64,000 nucleotides of DNA from Modestobacter italicus (lineage in GTDB: Bacteria; Actinomycetota; Actinomycetes; Mycobacteriales; Geodermatophilaceae). The notes beneath the pieces were generated by a model. The model ran no database searches and was not told the origin of the DNA. It saw only the letters and a program-made list of their open reading frames with translations. The stretch spans positions 4,154,001 to 4,218,000 of the forward strand of contig NC_017955.1 of NCBI RefSeq assembly GCF_000306785.1. The letters run 5' to 3'. Positions within the stretch are counted from its first letter, which is position 1. Every line of letters begins with the position of its first letter. The position numbers were made by a program, and so were the translations under genes. Positions 49,419 through 58,137 of the stretch are shown piece by piece.

Positions 49419-50111
49419 TCATGCGCTGACGACGCCCGTCTCGTAGGCGGTGACCACCAGCTGGGCGCGGTCGCGCGCGCCCAGCTTGAGGAACAACCGG
49501 GACACGTGGGTCTTGGCCGTGAGCGGCGAGAGCACCAGGTGCTCGGCGATCTCGTGGTTCGACATGCCCCGCCCGACCAGGCCGAGGACCTCCCGCTCGC
49601 GCGGCGTCAGGTCGGCGAGCCGGGCGGCGTCCGGCGGCGGTGCCGGTACCGGCGGTGCGGGGCCGGTGGCGACGTAGGCCTCGATCAGCCGCCGGGTCAC
49701 CTGCGGTGCGAGCAGCGCCTGGCCGTCGTGCACCAGCCGGACCGCCTCGATCAGCGCCACCGGCTCGATGTCCTTGAGCAGGAAGCCCGAGGCCCCGGCC
49801 CGCAGCGCGCCGAAGACGTACTCGTCCAGCTCGAACGTCGTCAGCACGACCACCCGGGTGCGGCTCAGCCGGGCGTCGCCGGTGATCCGGGCGGTGGCCG
49901 CCAGGCCGTCGACGCGCGGCATCCGGACGTCCATCAGCACGACGTCGGGCACCGTCGCCACGGCCTGCGCCACGGCCTGGTCGCCGTCGACCGCCTCGCC
50001 GACGACCTCGATGCCGGGCTCGGAGTCCAGCAGTGCCCGGAACCCGGCGCGCACCAGCGTCTGGTCGTCGACGAGCAGCACGCGGACCGGCGGCGCGGCT
50101 CCAGCGTTCAC
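49419..50111 (-). CDS. NarL/LuxR-type response regulator (module 2)
   Basis: A 230-residue response regulator. The GTG at 50111 overlaps the kinase stop by GTGA. Receiver: VDDQT, Asp61 in VVLMDVRMP, Thr in VVLTTF, Lys in LLKDI. A Pro-rich linker, then the LuxR HTH LTPREREVLGLVGRGMSNHEIAEHLVLSPLTAKTH. Likely target: the GTACTCCG-CC-CGGAGTAC palindrome at 53513-53530 upstream of the MMPL gene on the same strand. Related in layout to module 1 at 11.8-16.5 kb. Confidence 0.93.
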   Translation of the reverse strand: MNAGAAPPVRVLLVDDQTLVRAGFRALLDSEPGIEVVGEAVDGDQAVAQAVATVPDVVLMDVRMPRVDGLAATARITGDARLSRTRVVVLTTFELDEYVFGALRAGASGFLLKDIEPVALIEAVRLVHDGQALLAPQVTRRLIEAYVATGPAPPVPAPPPDAARLADLTPREREVLGLVGRGMSNHEIAEHLVLSPLTAKTHVSRLFLKLGARDRAQLVVTAYETGVVSA

Positions 50112-51268
50112 GGGGTGCTCACCGGCACGGACACGGGCAGCGACGCCGCGACCCGCCAGCCGCCTCCCGGCCGCGGACCCGCCTCGAGCGAGCCCCCGGC
50201 TGCGGCCGCGCGCTCGCGCATGCCGCGCAGTCCGCTGCCCGACCCGGTGCCGTCGAGGGCCGGTGGCGCCGCGCCGCCGTCGTCCTCGACCTCGATGAGC
50301 ACGACGTCGGCCGCCCGGCTGACGTGCACCCGCGCCGACGTCGGGCCGGCGTGCCGCAGCACGTTGGTCAGCGCCTCCTGCACGATCCGGTAACCGGTCG
50401 CCCCGACCGCGACCGGGAGCGTCGACACGTCGGGGTCGATCCGGACGTCGAGGTCGATCCCCGCCGAGCCGAGCCCGTCGCGCAGGTCGTCGATCCCGGC
50501 GAGGCCCTGCACCGGCCGGACGGGGCTGTCGTGCTCGTCCTCCCGGAGCAGGCCGAGCATGGAGCGCAGGTCGCCGAGCGCCTCTCCGCTGACCCGCTTG
50601 ATGTCGCGCAGGGTGGCGCGGGCCTGCTCGGGGTCCCGGTCGAGGAGGTGGGCGCCGACCCCGGCCTGCACGTTGATGGCCACCATGGCGTGCGCGACGA
50701 CGTCGTGGACGTCCCGGGCGATCCGCAGCCGCTCCTCCCCCACCCGGCGCAGCGCCTCCTCCTCGCGGTTCCGCTCGGCGGACTCGGCGCGGTCGACGAG
50801 CGCGGCGGTGGCGGCGCGGCGGTCGTGGGCGGCGACGCCGAGGGCGAGGGGCAGCGCCACCCACCCGAGGTTGCGGGCGGTGTCCCAGTCGAGGATCGAG
50901 TGCTGGCTGTAGGTCAGCAGGATCGCCACCACCACCGGCGCCGTCGCGGCCCCGGTCCAGAGGGCCGCGGTCCGGCCCAGCCGGTCGGCGAGCGCGTAGG
51001 CGCACAGGACGGCCGGGATCGGGATGGTCTGGTAGATCTCGGCGGTGGTGGTGACCCCCAGCAGGGTGGTCATCGCCAGCACCATGGCCAGCACCGGCCG
51101 GTCGCGGCGCAGCAGCACCGGGAGGCTGGCGACCACGATCGCGACGACGGCGGCCACGCTCGGCTCCGCCTTCGTGCTGCGGGCGAGCTCGACGCCCATG
51201 GCGGCCACGCACGCCGCTGCCGCCACGACGTCCAGGACGCGCGGCGGCAGCGACGGGAGGCGGGTCAC
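50108..51268 (-). CDS. NarL-group sensor histidine kinase (module 2)
   Basis: A 386-residue sensor kinase from a GTG at 51268. About five hydrophobic segments in the first 150 residues, a coiled linker (RAESAERNREEEALRRVGEERL), then RIARDVHDVVAHAM with phospho-acceptor His188. HATPase_c region has IVQEALTNVLRHAG and GSGLRGMRERAAAAGG. It overlaps the response regulator by 4 bases. It starts 41 bases after the MMPL stop, so all three genes are probably one transcript. Confidence 0.92.
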   Translation of the reverse strand: MTRLPSLPPRVLDVVAAAACVAAMGVELARSTKAEPSVAAVVAIVVASLPVLLRRDRPVLAMVLAMTTLLGVTTTAEIYQTIPIPAVLCAYALADRLGRTAALWTGAATAPVVVAILLTYSQHSILDWDTARNLGWVALPLALGVAAHDRRAATAALVDRAESAERNREEEALRRVGEERLRIARDVHDVVAHAMVAINVQAGVGAHLLDRDPEQARATLRDIKRVSGEALGDLRSMLGLLREDEHDSPVRPVQGLAGIDDLRDGLGSAGIDLDVRIDPDVSTLPVAVGATGYRIVQEALTNVLRHAGPTSARVHVSRAADVVLIEVEDDGGAAPPALDGTGSGSGLRGMRERAAAAGGSLEAGPRPGGGWRVAASLPVSVPVSTP

Positions 51269-51309
51269 GCCGACGACGGTAGCGGCGGCGGGACCGCCGG
51301 TCGTCGTCC

Positions 51310-53436
51310 TCAGGGAGTACTCGCCAGCTCGCGCGGCAACTCCTCCGCGGTGCCGGCCGGCTCGCCCTCGGAGAGCCCGATCCGGTCGTGCAGCCGGCGC
51401 AGCGGCATCGGCGCCCACCAGTTCCACTTGCCGAGCAGGCCCATCAGCGCCGGCACGAGGAACGAGCGGACGACGAACGCGTCGACCAGCACGCCGACCG
51501 CGGTCGCGATCCCGATCTGCTGGATGAACGAGATCGAGCTGGTGCTGAACGCCCCGATCGCCACGGCCAGCAGGATCGCGGCGGCGGTGACCACGCTGCC
51601 GGTGCGGCCCAGCCCGGTCGCGACCGCCTCGCGCTCGGCCAGACCGGCCTCCCGGGCCTCCTTGATCCGGCCGAGCAGGAAGACGCCGTAGTCGGTGGAC
51701 AGGGCGAACACGACGGCCGCGGCGACCAGGAAGTTGGTCGGCTCGACGCCGCCGTTGGACGTGTAGCCGAGCAGGCCGGTGAGCCGGCCGTCCTGGTAGA
51801 CGAAGGTGAGTGCCCCGAGGGCCACCCCCGCGGTGAGGGTGTTCATCACGACCGCCTTGACCGGCAGCACCACCGAGCCGGTCATCAGCCAGAGCACCAG
51901 CACGGTGAGCAGCACGAGCAGCGCTGCGGCGAGCGGGAGTGCGTCCCCGATGGCGGCCTGCTGGTCGACGAACTCCGCGGCGGCGCCGCCCACCAGCACG
52001 TCGGCGTCCCGGTCGGCGGCCAGGTCGCGGACCTCGGTGACGACCTGCTGGGCGACGTCGCCCTCGGGGCCGCCGTCGACGACCAGGTCGACCTGCCAGG
52101 TGCCGGGTCCGACCTCGACGGCGTCGGCGGGGGCCAGGACGCCGGGCAGCTGCGAGGCCGCGTCGGCGAAGGAGCGGGCGGCGCCCGGGTCGTCGGCCCG
52201 GACGGCGGCGAGCACCGGGGTGGTTCCGGCGCCGGCGTAGTCGGCCTCGAGGGTGTCGGCCACCACGCGGGAGCTGAGGTCGGTCGGCACGACGCTGCTG
52301 TCGACCGGGGTCCACTCGGCCCGCAGGGCGGGTGCGGCCAGGACGAGCATCACGATCGCGGTGACGGCGGCGACCGCGCCGGGCCGGGCCATCACGGCGT
52401 GCGAGAGGCGGTACCAGCCGCCTCCGGAGGCGGCACCCCGGCGCCGGCGGCGGGCCAGCTTCGGGCCCCACAGGGCGAAGACCGCCGGTGAGACGACCAG
52501 CGCGGCGGCGGCGGCCACGACGGCGACGACCGCGCCCGCGATGCCCATCGACTTGAGGAAGCCCATCGGGAAGACGATGAGGGTGGCCAGGGCGACCGCG
52601 ACGGTGGCCGCCGAGAAGACGACGGTCCGGCCGGCGGTGCGCATCGTGGTGACGACGGCGCCCAGGGTCGGCCCCTGCCGGTCGAGCTCCTCGCGGTACC
52701 GGCTGAGCAGGAACAGCGTGTAGTCGATGGCCAGGCCCAGCCCCAGGCCGATGACGAGGTTGAGCGCGAACACGCTCAACCCGTAGACCTCGTTGATCCC
52801 GGCCATCGCCAGGAACGTGCCGAGCACCGTGGTCACGCCGACCACCAGCGGCAGCACCGCGGCCCGGCCGCCGAAGAACAGCAGGGACAGCAGGACGAGC
52901 ACCGGGAAGGCCAGCAGCTCGGCGCGGCCGAGGTCCTCCCCGACCCGCTCGCCGATCTGCAGGCCGGTGACGGCGGGGCCACCGAGGGCCACCCGGTCGT
53001 CGTCCGCGAACGCCGCGACCGCGGCCCCGGCGACGGCCTCGTCGTCGGCGTCCGCATCGAGGACGGCGACGACCAGCTCGGAGCTGCCGTCCCGCGCGGC
53101 GCCGGCCGGCACGGCCTCGGCCACGCCGTCGAGCCCGGCGAGGGTGGTGACGACGTCGGCCACGCCCGACGGACCGTCGCCGGTGTCGACGACGGCGACG
53201 ACCCCGGCGTCCGGCGTCCGGCCGGAGGCGTCCTCGAGGCGCTGGACGGCGAGGGCCGAGTCGGAGTCGGCGGGTGCGAAGCCGCCGTCGGCGTCGAGGG
53301 ACCCGGCGACCGGGCCGCCGAGGACGCCGGCGACGAGCACGAAGAGCAGGACGGCCAGCAGGGCGCGCCGAGAGTGGCCGTGCAGGGCGCGGGTCAGCCG
53401 TGAGCCGGCCGGGAGAGGAGGGGAGGTCGTGTCCAT
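51310..53436 (-). CDS. MMPL family RND transporter (module 2)
   Basis: A 708-residue membrane exporter with the complete two-half MMPL layout. GLAIDYTLFLLSRYREELDRQG in the first half and LSTDYGVFLLGRIKEAREAG in the second carry the proton-relay Asp-Tyr pairs. Large outer loops follow helix 1 and helix 7. Start ATG at 53436. First gene of the exporter-kinase-regulator operon, unlike module 1, where the exporter is divergent. The sequence is clearly different from the module 1 exporter, so the two modules are not a recent duplication. Confidence 0.93.
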   Translation of the reverse strand: MDTTSPPLPAGSRLTRALHGHSRRALLAVLLFVLVAGVLGGPVAGSLDADGGFAPADSDSALAVQRLEDASGRTPDAGVVAVVDTGDGPSGVADVVTTLAGLDGVAEAVPAGAARDGSSELVVAVLDADADDEAVAGAAVAAFADDDRVALGGPAVTGLQIGERVGEDLGRAELLAFPVLVLLSLLFFGGRAAVLPLVVGVTTVLGTFLAMAGINEVYGLSVFALNLVIGLGLGLAIDYTLFLLSRYREELDRQGPTLGAVVTTMRTAGRTVVFSAATVAVALATLIVFPMGFLKSMGIAGAVVAVVAAAAALVVSPAVFALWGPKLARRRRRGAASGGGWYRLSHAVMARPGAVAAVTAIVMLVLAAPALRAEWTPVDSSVVPTDLSSRVVADTLEADYAGAGTTPVLAAVRADDPGAARSFADAASQLPGVLAPADAVEVGPGTWQVDLVVDGGPEGDVAQQVVTEVRDLAADRDADVLVGGAAAEFVDQQAAIGDALPLAAALLVLLTVLVLWLMTGSVVLPVKAVVMNTLTAGVALGALTFVYQDGRLTGLLGYTSNGGVEPTNFLVAAAVVFALSTDYGVFLLGRIKEAREAGLAEREAVATGLGRTGSVVTAAAILLAVAIGAFSTSSISFIQQIGIATAVGVLVDAFVVRSFLVPALMGLLGKWNWWAPMPLRRLHDRIGLSEGEPAGTAEELPRELASTP

Positions 53437-53512
53437 GGCACGACCTTCGCGATCGGAGCGGCCCTCCCGCGTCGTGCTGCGGGTGTGCCTCTGCCGCTGC
53501 CGCGGGGCCGGG

Positions 53513-53530
53513 GTACTCCGCCCGGAGTAC
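53513..53530. promoter_or_regulatory. GTACTCCG-CC-CGGAGTAC palindrome, putative response-regulator site
   Basis: An exact 8-2-8 inverted repeat centred about 85 bases before the MMPL start. Its core TACTCCG-NN-CGGAGTA differs from the module 1 sites only by C/G at one position per arm. Confidence 0.55.
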
Positions 53531-53559
53531 GCCTCGGGACCGGAGCTGCCGGACGGTGG

Positions 53560-54147
53560 TCAGCCCGCGGGCCGCCAGCCGGGGTCGCGCCCGGTGAGCC
53601 CGAGCAGCTGGTCCAGCTCCGGCGCGTCCGCCGGAACCGGGACCTCCGGCCCGTAGATCGAGTCCCGGCCCTCCGGCACCGCCGCCGCGAACTCCCGCGC
53701 GTAGTCGATACAGGCGCGCACCGCCGCCGGGTCCGGCGCGTACGACCGGCCGGTGGCCACGGCGAGGTCCCAGCCGTGCACCAGCACCTCGTTGAGCGCC
53801 ACCCGCCCGGCCCAGGCCGCCGGCAGCGGGACGCCCCCGGGCTCGGCGGTGCCCTCCCAGGCAGCCGGGTCGCGCCAGGCCACGGCCAGCTCGTCGAGCT
53901 CGCGCGGGATGCGAGTACGCCAGTCGGCCGGCAGCGTCCCGGCGGAGGCGTTCGGCGCCCCGGTCGGCTGCTTCTCCGCCGCCAGCCGCAGCCCGACGGC
54001 CAGTCCGTGCAGGTGGTCCAGCAGCGCGGCCACCGAGGTGTCGGCGCACGGGGTCGGGGCGGTCAGCTGGTCGTCGGACACCGTGGTGACCACGCGGGAG
54101 ACCTCGGTGACCGACGGCGTCAGGTCCAGCGGTGCAGTCGTCGTCAT
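53560..54147 (-). CDS. TIGR03086 family protein (DinB/mycothiol-dependent isomerase fold)
   Basis: A 195-residue protein with LTAPTPCADTSVAALLDHLHGLAVGL and ALNEVLVHGWDLAVATGR, the metal-binding His pattern of TIGR03086 and maleylpyruvate-isomerase-like proteins. These use a DinB four-helix fold, often with Zn and mycothiol. The ATG at 54147 is chosen; ATGs at 54180 and 54198 would add polar residues only. Function not assigned. Confidence 0.87.
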   Translation of the reverse strand: MTTTAPLDLTPSVTEVSRVVTTVSDDQLTAPTPCADTSVAALLDHLHGLAVGLRLAAEKQPTGAPNASAGTLPADWRTRIPRELDELAVAWRDPAAWEGTAEPGGVPLPAAWAGRVALNEVLVHGWDLAVATGRSYAPDPAAVRACIDYAREFAAAVPEGRDSIYGPEVPVPADAPELDQLLGLTGRDPGWRPAG

Positions 54148-54273
54148 GCGGGGGAGACCGCCGGGATCCGCTGAACTCATCGACAGGTCGAGTGGCACAG
54201 GTCACAGAAGGCTCGCAGGCTGCTCTCAGCTCGACCACACCGACCGCGGGCCCGGCCCGCACCAGGGAGAGTC

Positions 54274-55593
54274 ATGTCCACCTCGAGAAGGCGGCGCCTG
54301 CAGCGCCGCACCCTGCCGCTCTGCCTCGCCGCGACGCTCGTCGGCGGTGGCGTCGTCGTCCTGCTGCCCGGCGCGGCGTCCGCCGGCGGGGACGGGCGCG
54401 GCCACCCGCGCAGCGTCATCTTCGTCAACGGCGACGGCATGGCCGCCGCGCACCGGGAGGCCGCCCGGCTGGACCAGGAGGGGTTCGACGGCCAGCTGGC
54501 CATGGACTCCCTGCCGATCGCCGGCCTGCAGACCACCGACGCCCGGGACCCGGAGGACACGATCACCGACTCGGCGGCGTCCGCGAGCGCCTGGGCGACC
54601 GGGGTGAAGACCTACAACGGTGCGATCAGCGTCGACGTCGACGGGGCCCCGCTGCCGACCATCGGCCAGGAGGCGCAGCAGGCCGGGTTGGCCACCGGCA
54701 TCGTGACGACGGCGCAGGTCACCGACGCGAGCCCGGCGGCGTTCTTCAGCAACTCGGTCGACCGCAGTGCGCAGGACGACATCGCCCGCCAGTACCTGCA
54801 GGTCAGCCAGCCGCAGGTCATCCTGGGCGGCGGCGAGGACTGGTGGCTGCCGGCCGGCGACGAGGGCACCTACGCCCCGCGCGCCGGCGACACCGAGGAC
54901 CCGGAGGTCTCCCGGAGCACCCAGGGCGACCTGGTCGCGCAGGCGGAGGGGCTGGGCTACGAGTACGTGAGCACCGCCGCCGAGTTCGCCGCCGCCGACT
55001 CCGACCAGCTGCTGGGGCTGTTCGCCAACGAGGAGATGTTCCAGCAGCGCCCTGAGGGCCAGGGCGACGAGTTCGCCCCCGTCGTCCCGCTGGCGGACAT
55101 GACGACCAAGGCCCTGGACGTCCTGTCCGAGGACGAGGACGGCTTCTTCCTGCTGGTCGAGGAGGAGGCGGTGGACGAGATGAGCCACGCCAACAACGGC
55201 ACCCGGATGCTCCAGGCGATGCGCTCGCTGGACGCCGCGGTCGAGGTCGCGGAGGCCTACGTCGCCGAGCACCCGGACACGCTGCTGATCGTCACCGGCG
55301 ACCACGAGTGCGGCGGGCTGACCATCGAGGACGTCGACCCGGAGGACGAGAGCGGCCCCGGCGGGACCCTGCCGCAGGAGACCGCCGCCACGGGCGGCAC
55401 CGAGTCCGGTGAGGACGGTCCCTTCCTCGTCGCCGGCAGCGAGGACTACGACTTCGCCCTCGACTGGACGACGACCGGGCACACCGGAGCGCCCACCGTG
55501 GTGACCGCGGCGGGGCCGGGCAGCGAGCAGCTGACCGGCTACTACCCGAACACCCACCTGCACGAGGTCCTGCGGGAGGTGCTGCTCGGCTGA
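54274..55593 (+). CDS. Secreted alkaline phosphatase
   Basis: A 439-residue exported phosphatase. Twin-arginine-like start (SRRRRLQRR) and hydrophobic core to about residue 37. Metal Asp54 in FVNGDGM, nucleophile Ser100 in TDSAASASAWATG, Glu and Asp/His sets in VEEEAVDEMSHAN and VTGDHECGG, and the last His in TTGHTG. These are the Zn2Mg ligands of the PhoA superfamily. The ATG follows AGGGAGAG. It should release phosphate from extracellular monoesters; with the ExeM nuclease it could form a phosphate-from-DNA route. I see no clear Pho box upstream. Confidence 0.92.
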   Translation: MSTSRRRRLQRRTLPLCLAATLVGGGVVVLLPGAASAGGDGRGHPRSVIFVNGDGMAAAHREAARLDQEGFDGQLAMDSLPIAGLQTTDARDPEDTITDSAASASAWATGVKTYNGAISVDVDGAPLPTIGQEAQQAGLATGIVTTAQVTDASPAAFFSNSVDRSAQDDIARQYLQVSQPQVILGGGEDWWLPAGDEGTYAPRAGDTEDPEVSRSTQGDLVAQAEGLGYEYVSTAAEFAAADSDQLLGLFANEEMFQQRPEGQGDEFAPVVPLADMTTKALDVLSEDEDGFFLLVEEEAVDEMSHANNGTRMLQAMRSLDAAVEVAEAYVAEHPDTLLIVTGDHECGGLTIEDVDPEDESGPGGTLPQETAATGGTESGEDGPFLVAGSEDYDFALDWTTTGHTGAPTVVTAAGPGSEQLTGYYPNTHLHEVLREVLLG

Positions 55594-55781
55594 TCCCGGT
55601 GGCGGGACCGCTCCCAGCGGGCGGCCCCGCCCCGGCGTGGCGTGTCAGTGCCGGACAGTTGCGAACCGCCGCATCCGGAACGGGTCGGTATCGCGAGCCG
55701 GTACCCCCGGCGAGAGGTGGGCGGGCAGAGTTCTCCCTGCGACGGTGCTGCCGGGGCACGGCCGGCCGAGGGGAGCTGCGG

Positions 55782-56405
55782 ATGTACGCCCGAACCGCCA
55801 CGCTGCGCGGGAAGCCCGCAGCGCTCGACGAGGCGATCCGGTTCGTCCGGGACCAGTGGCTGCCGGCGACGACCGGGCTGGACGGCTGCACCGGCATGTC
55901 GATGCTGGTCGGGCCGCGCTCGGGCCGCTGCATCGTCACCACCGGCTGGGAGACCGAGGAGGCGCTCCGGGCCAGCGAGCAGGCCATGCGGCCCAACCGC
56001 GCGCAGGTCGGCAAGCTGCTCGGCGCGGTGCCGCTGGTCGCGCAGTGGGAGGTCGCCGTCATGCACCGGGCCCAGCAGGCCGGGGACCACGCGTGCTGCC
56101 GGGTGACCTGGTGCGCGCTGCGCGACCCGAGCACCGTCGACGAGGACGTCGCGACCTTCCGGATGGCGCTGCTCCCCCGGATCGAGGAGCTGCCCGGCTT
56201 CTCCAGCGTCAGCCTGATGGTCGACCGGCTCAGCGGCCGTGCCGTGGCCGCGGTCAACTACGTCGACCGGGACGCCATGATGGGCGCCGCGCAGCGGGCC
56301 GACCAGCTGCAGGCCGAGTACTCCCGCTCGATGGGCGGCCGGATCACCGAGGTCGCCGAGCTCGACCTGGTCATCGCCCAGCTGCGCATCCCCGAGACGG
56401 TCTAG
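55782..56405 (+). CDS. Two-repeat ABM-like protein, paralogue B
   Basis: A 207-residue protein, the same length as paralogue A at 2415. ATG after GAGGGGAG. Shared blocks: MYARTATLRG, GCTGMSML, GRCIVTTGWETEEALRAS, FRMALLPRIEELPGFSSVSLMVDR, GRAVAAVNY and RITEVAELDL. The leader has a short TGCTGCCGGGGCAC hairpin just before the ribosome binding site, also present in paralogue A. Single gene between the phosphatase and a palindrome at 56415. Confidence 0.8.
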   Translation: MYARTATLRGKPAALDEAIRFVRDQWLPATTGLDGCTGMSMLVGPRSGRCIVTTGWETEEALRASEQAMRPNRAQVGKLLGAVPLVAQWEVAVMHRAQQAGDHACCRVTWCALRDPSTVDEDVATFRMALLPRIEELPGFSSVSLMVDRLSGRAVAAVNYVDRDAMMGAAQRADQLQAEYSRSMGGRITEVAELDLVIAQLRIPETV

Positions 56406-56414
56406 CGGAACCCT

Positions 56415-56442
56415 CCCGCGCTTTCGCGCGCGAAAGCGCGGG
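56415..56442. terminator. Perfect 28-base palindrome
   Basis: CCCGCGCTTTCGCG and its exact complement, joined without a loop, 9 bases after the paralogue B stop; a further GCGCTTTCGCGCGCG follows. Convergent terminator, and a distant member of the AAAGCGCG palindrome family. Confidence 0.65.
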
Positions 56443-56467
56443 CGCTTTCGCGCGCGGACGTGCGGGG

Positions 56468-57073
56468 TCAGGTGGTCGGGAGGCCGAGGTAGGTGACGCC
56501 CGGGTCGGGGACGGCGATCTCGGTGAACCCGAGGTGGTCGTAGAACCCCCGCGCGCGGCGGTTGGCCGGGTCGACGCCGAGGTGCAGCGCGGCCGCTCCG
56601 GCGCGGGCTGCGGCCGACCGGAACGTGTCGATCAGCGCGCGTCCGTGCCCGGCGCCCTGGTGGGCGGGCAGCAGGTCGACGTGCAGGTGCGCCGGGTGGG
56701 CCGCGAGCTCGGGGCGGAGCATCCGCTCGGGCCGGTGCAGCAGCGCGACCATCGCCTCCTCGGCCGTCCGCGGCGGGTCCGGCGGCGCCGGGTACCGGGC
56801 GGCGAGGCGCGGCAGCCACTCCCGCCGCCAGCGGCGGACGAAGGCAGCCGTGTCCGCGGTGCCGACCACGTAGCCGACGGCCCGGTCGCCGTCGTCGAGC
56901 ACGAAGGCGAGCGCCGGCTCGAGGTCGACGTACGGGCCGGCGAACAGGTCGGGCATGAGGTCGTCGGTCGACCACCGGCCGCGGGCGTCCTCCCCGGCGG
57001 CCGCCGTGCGCACGCAGACGTCGTAGACCGCGGCCCGGTCCGCCGCCCGGTACGGGCGGATCCGCGCCGTCAC
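56468..57073 (-). CDS. GNAT family N-acetyltransferase
   Basis: A 201-residue acetyltransferase with the acetyl-CoA loop in LLPAHQGAGHGRALIDTF and the C-terminal LGVDPANRRARGFYDHLGF. The long insert with PAHLHVDLLP matches the family that includes O-GlcNAcase-like GNAT proteins. The GTG at 57073 overlaps the acyl-CoA dehydrogenase stop by GTGA. Last gene of a four-gene operon. Substrate unknown. Confidence 0.87.
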   Translation of the reverse strand: MTARIRPYRAADRAAVYDVCVRTAAAGEDARGRWSTDDLMPDLFAGPYVDLEPALAFVLDDGDRAVGYVVGTADTAAFVRRWRREWLPRLAARYPAPPDPPRTAEEAMVALLHRPERMLRPELAAHPAHLHVDLLPAHQGAGHGRALIDTFRSAAARAGAAALHLGVDPANRRARGFYDHLGFTEIAVPDPGVTYLGLPTT

Positions 57074-58137
57074 ACGACCCGGGTGAGCGCCGGCCAGAGC
57101 GCGTCGGGGCCGTCGGCCAGCAGCTGCTCGCCGAGCACCCGCGACCACGCCAGCTCGGTGCCGGCCTCGTCCCGCCACGACCAGCACCGCCGGGTGAGGT
57201 GGTGCAGCCGGTGCTCCTGGGTGAAGCCGATCGCGCCGTGCACCTGGTGCGCGAGCCGGGCGACCACCTCGACCGCAGCCCCGGCGCGGACCTTGGCCGC
57301 CGCGGCCGCCGGCACCAGCGACTCCCCCCGCTCGGTGGCCTGCACCGCTGCGTCGACCAGCGCGGCGACGGCGGTCACCTCGCCGGCCATCTCGGCCAGC
57401 TCCATCTGGACGGCCTGGAACCGGCCCAGCGGGCGGCCGAACTGCACCCGCTCCCCCGCGTACTGCACCGTCCAGGCGAGCACCTGCTCCAGCGCCGCGG
57501 ACAGCTGCACCGCCCGGGCCAGGGCGTACCGGGCGCGCAGCTCGGCGGCCTGCCGGTCGGTGAGCAGCGCACCCGCACAGATCACCCCGTCGAACACCAG
57601 CGAGCCGCGGGGCTCCCCGGCCAGGTTGGCCGCGTGCGTGGTCTCCCGGCCGGTGACGTCGACCAGCGCGAGCACCGGGCCGACCGGGCTGGTCGCCAGC
57701 ACGACCAGGTGCCGGGCGACCCCGGCCCACGCGACGTCGGTCGCCGTCCCGGTGAGGGTCCAGCTGCCCGGCCCGTCGCCGTCGTCCCGCGGCTCAGCGG
57801 TGACCGCGCCGTCCACGGCGATGGACAGCGGCTCGTCGGGCGCGGGCAGGTCGAGGTCGGCGGCCAGGACGGCGGGGGCGGCGACCAGCAGCTGCTCGGC
57901 GACCGGCACCGCCGCCGCGCCCCGCGCCAGGGTGGCGACGACCGCAACCGCGTCGGCCAGCTCGCCGCCGGAGCCGCCGGCCGCCTCGGGCAGGCCGACA
58001 CCGGTCATCCCGGCCTCGACCAGCGCCGCCCACAGCCCGGCGTCCCACGGGCGGTCCGCGGTGAGCACGAACGGCTCGTGCGCGCGGAGGAGGTCCCGGA
58101 CGGTCTCAACGACCAGGTCGGTGTCAGTACTGCTCAC
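57070..58137 (-). CDS. Acyl-CoA dehydrogenase family protein, FadE-like small subunit
   Basis: A 355-residue protein with the acyl-CoA dehydrogenase C-terminal helical domain: YAGERVQFGRPLGRFQAVQMELAEM and HQVHGAIGFTQEHRLHHLTRR. The N-terminal and middle domains are reduced, and no clear catalytic Glu is seen. Short partners of this kind form alpha2beta2 acyl-CoA dehydrogenases in actinobacterial steroid and side-chain catabolism. The full-length partner at 58636 lies in the same operon. GTG start at 58137 overlaps the previous gene by 14 bases. Confidence 0.88.
   Translation of the reverse strand: MSSTDTDLVVETVRDLLRAHEPFVLTADRPWDAGLWAALVEAGMTGVGLPEAAGGSGGELADAVAVVATLARGAAAVPVAEQLLVAAPAVLAADLDLPAPDEPLSIAVDGAVTAEPRDDGDGPGSWTLTGTATDVAWAGVARHLVVLATSPVGPVLALVDVTGRETTHAANLAGEPRGSLVFDGVICAGALLTDRQAAELRARYALARAVQLSAALEQVLAWTVQYAGERVQFGRPLGRFQAVQMELAEMAGEVTAVAALVDAAVQATERGESLVPAAAAAKVRAGAAVEVVARLAHQVHGAIGFTQEHRLHHLTRRCWSWRDEAGTELAWSRVLGEQLLADGPDALWPALTRVV

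Noticed and set aside
50108-54262. A 1384-codon open frame on the minus strand that covers the module 2 kinase and runs through the MMPL gene region
   Set aside because: Upstream of about 51268 it is antisense or out of frame to well supported genes and reads as Arg/Gly/Ala-rich nonsense typical of high-GC shadow frames. Only the part from 51268 is a kinase.
54148-54273. Pho box before the alkaline phosphatase
   Set aside because: Only isolated CAGGTCACAG-like words; no pair of direct repeats with the proper spacing.
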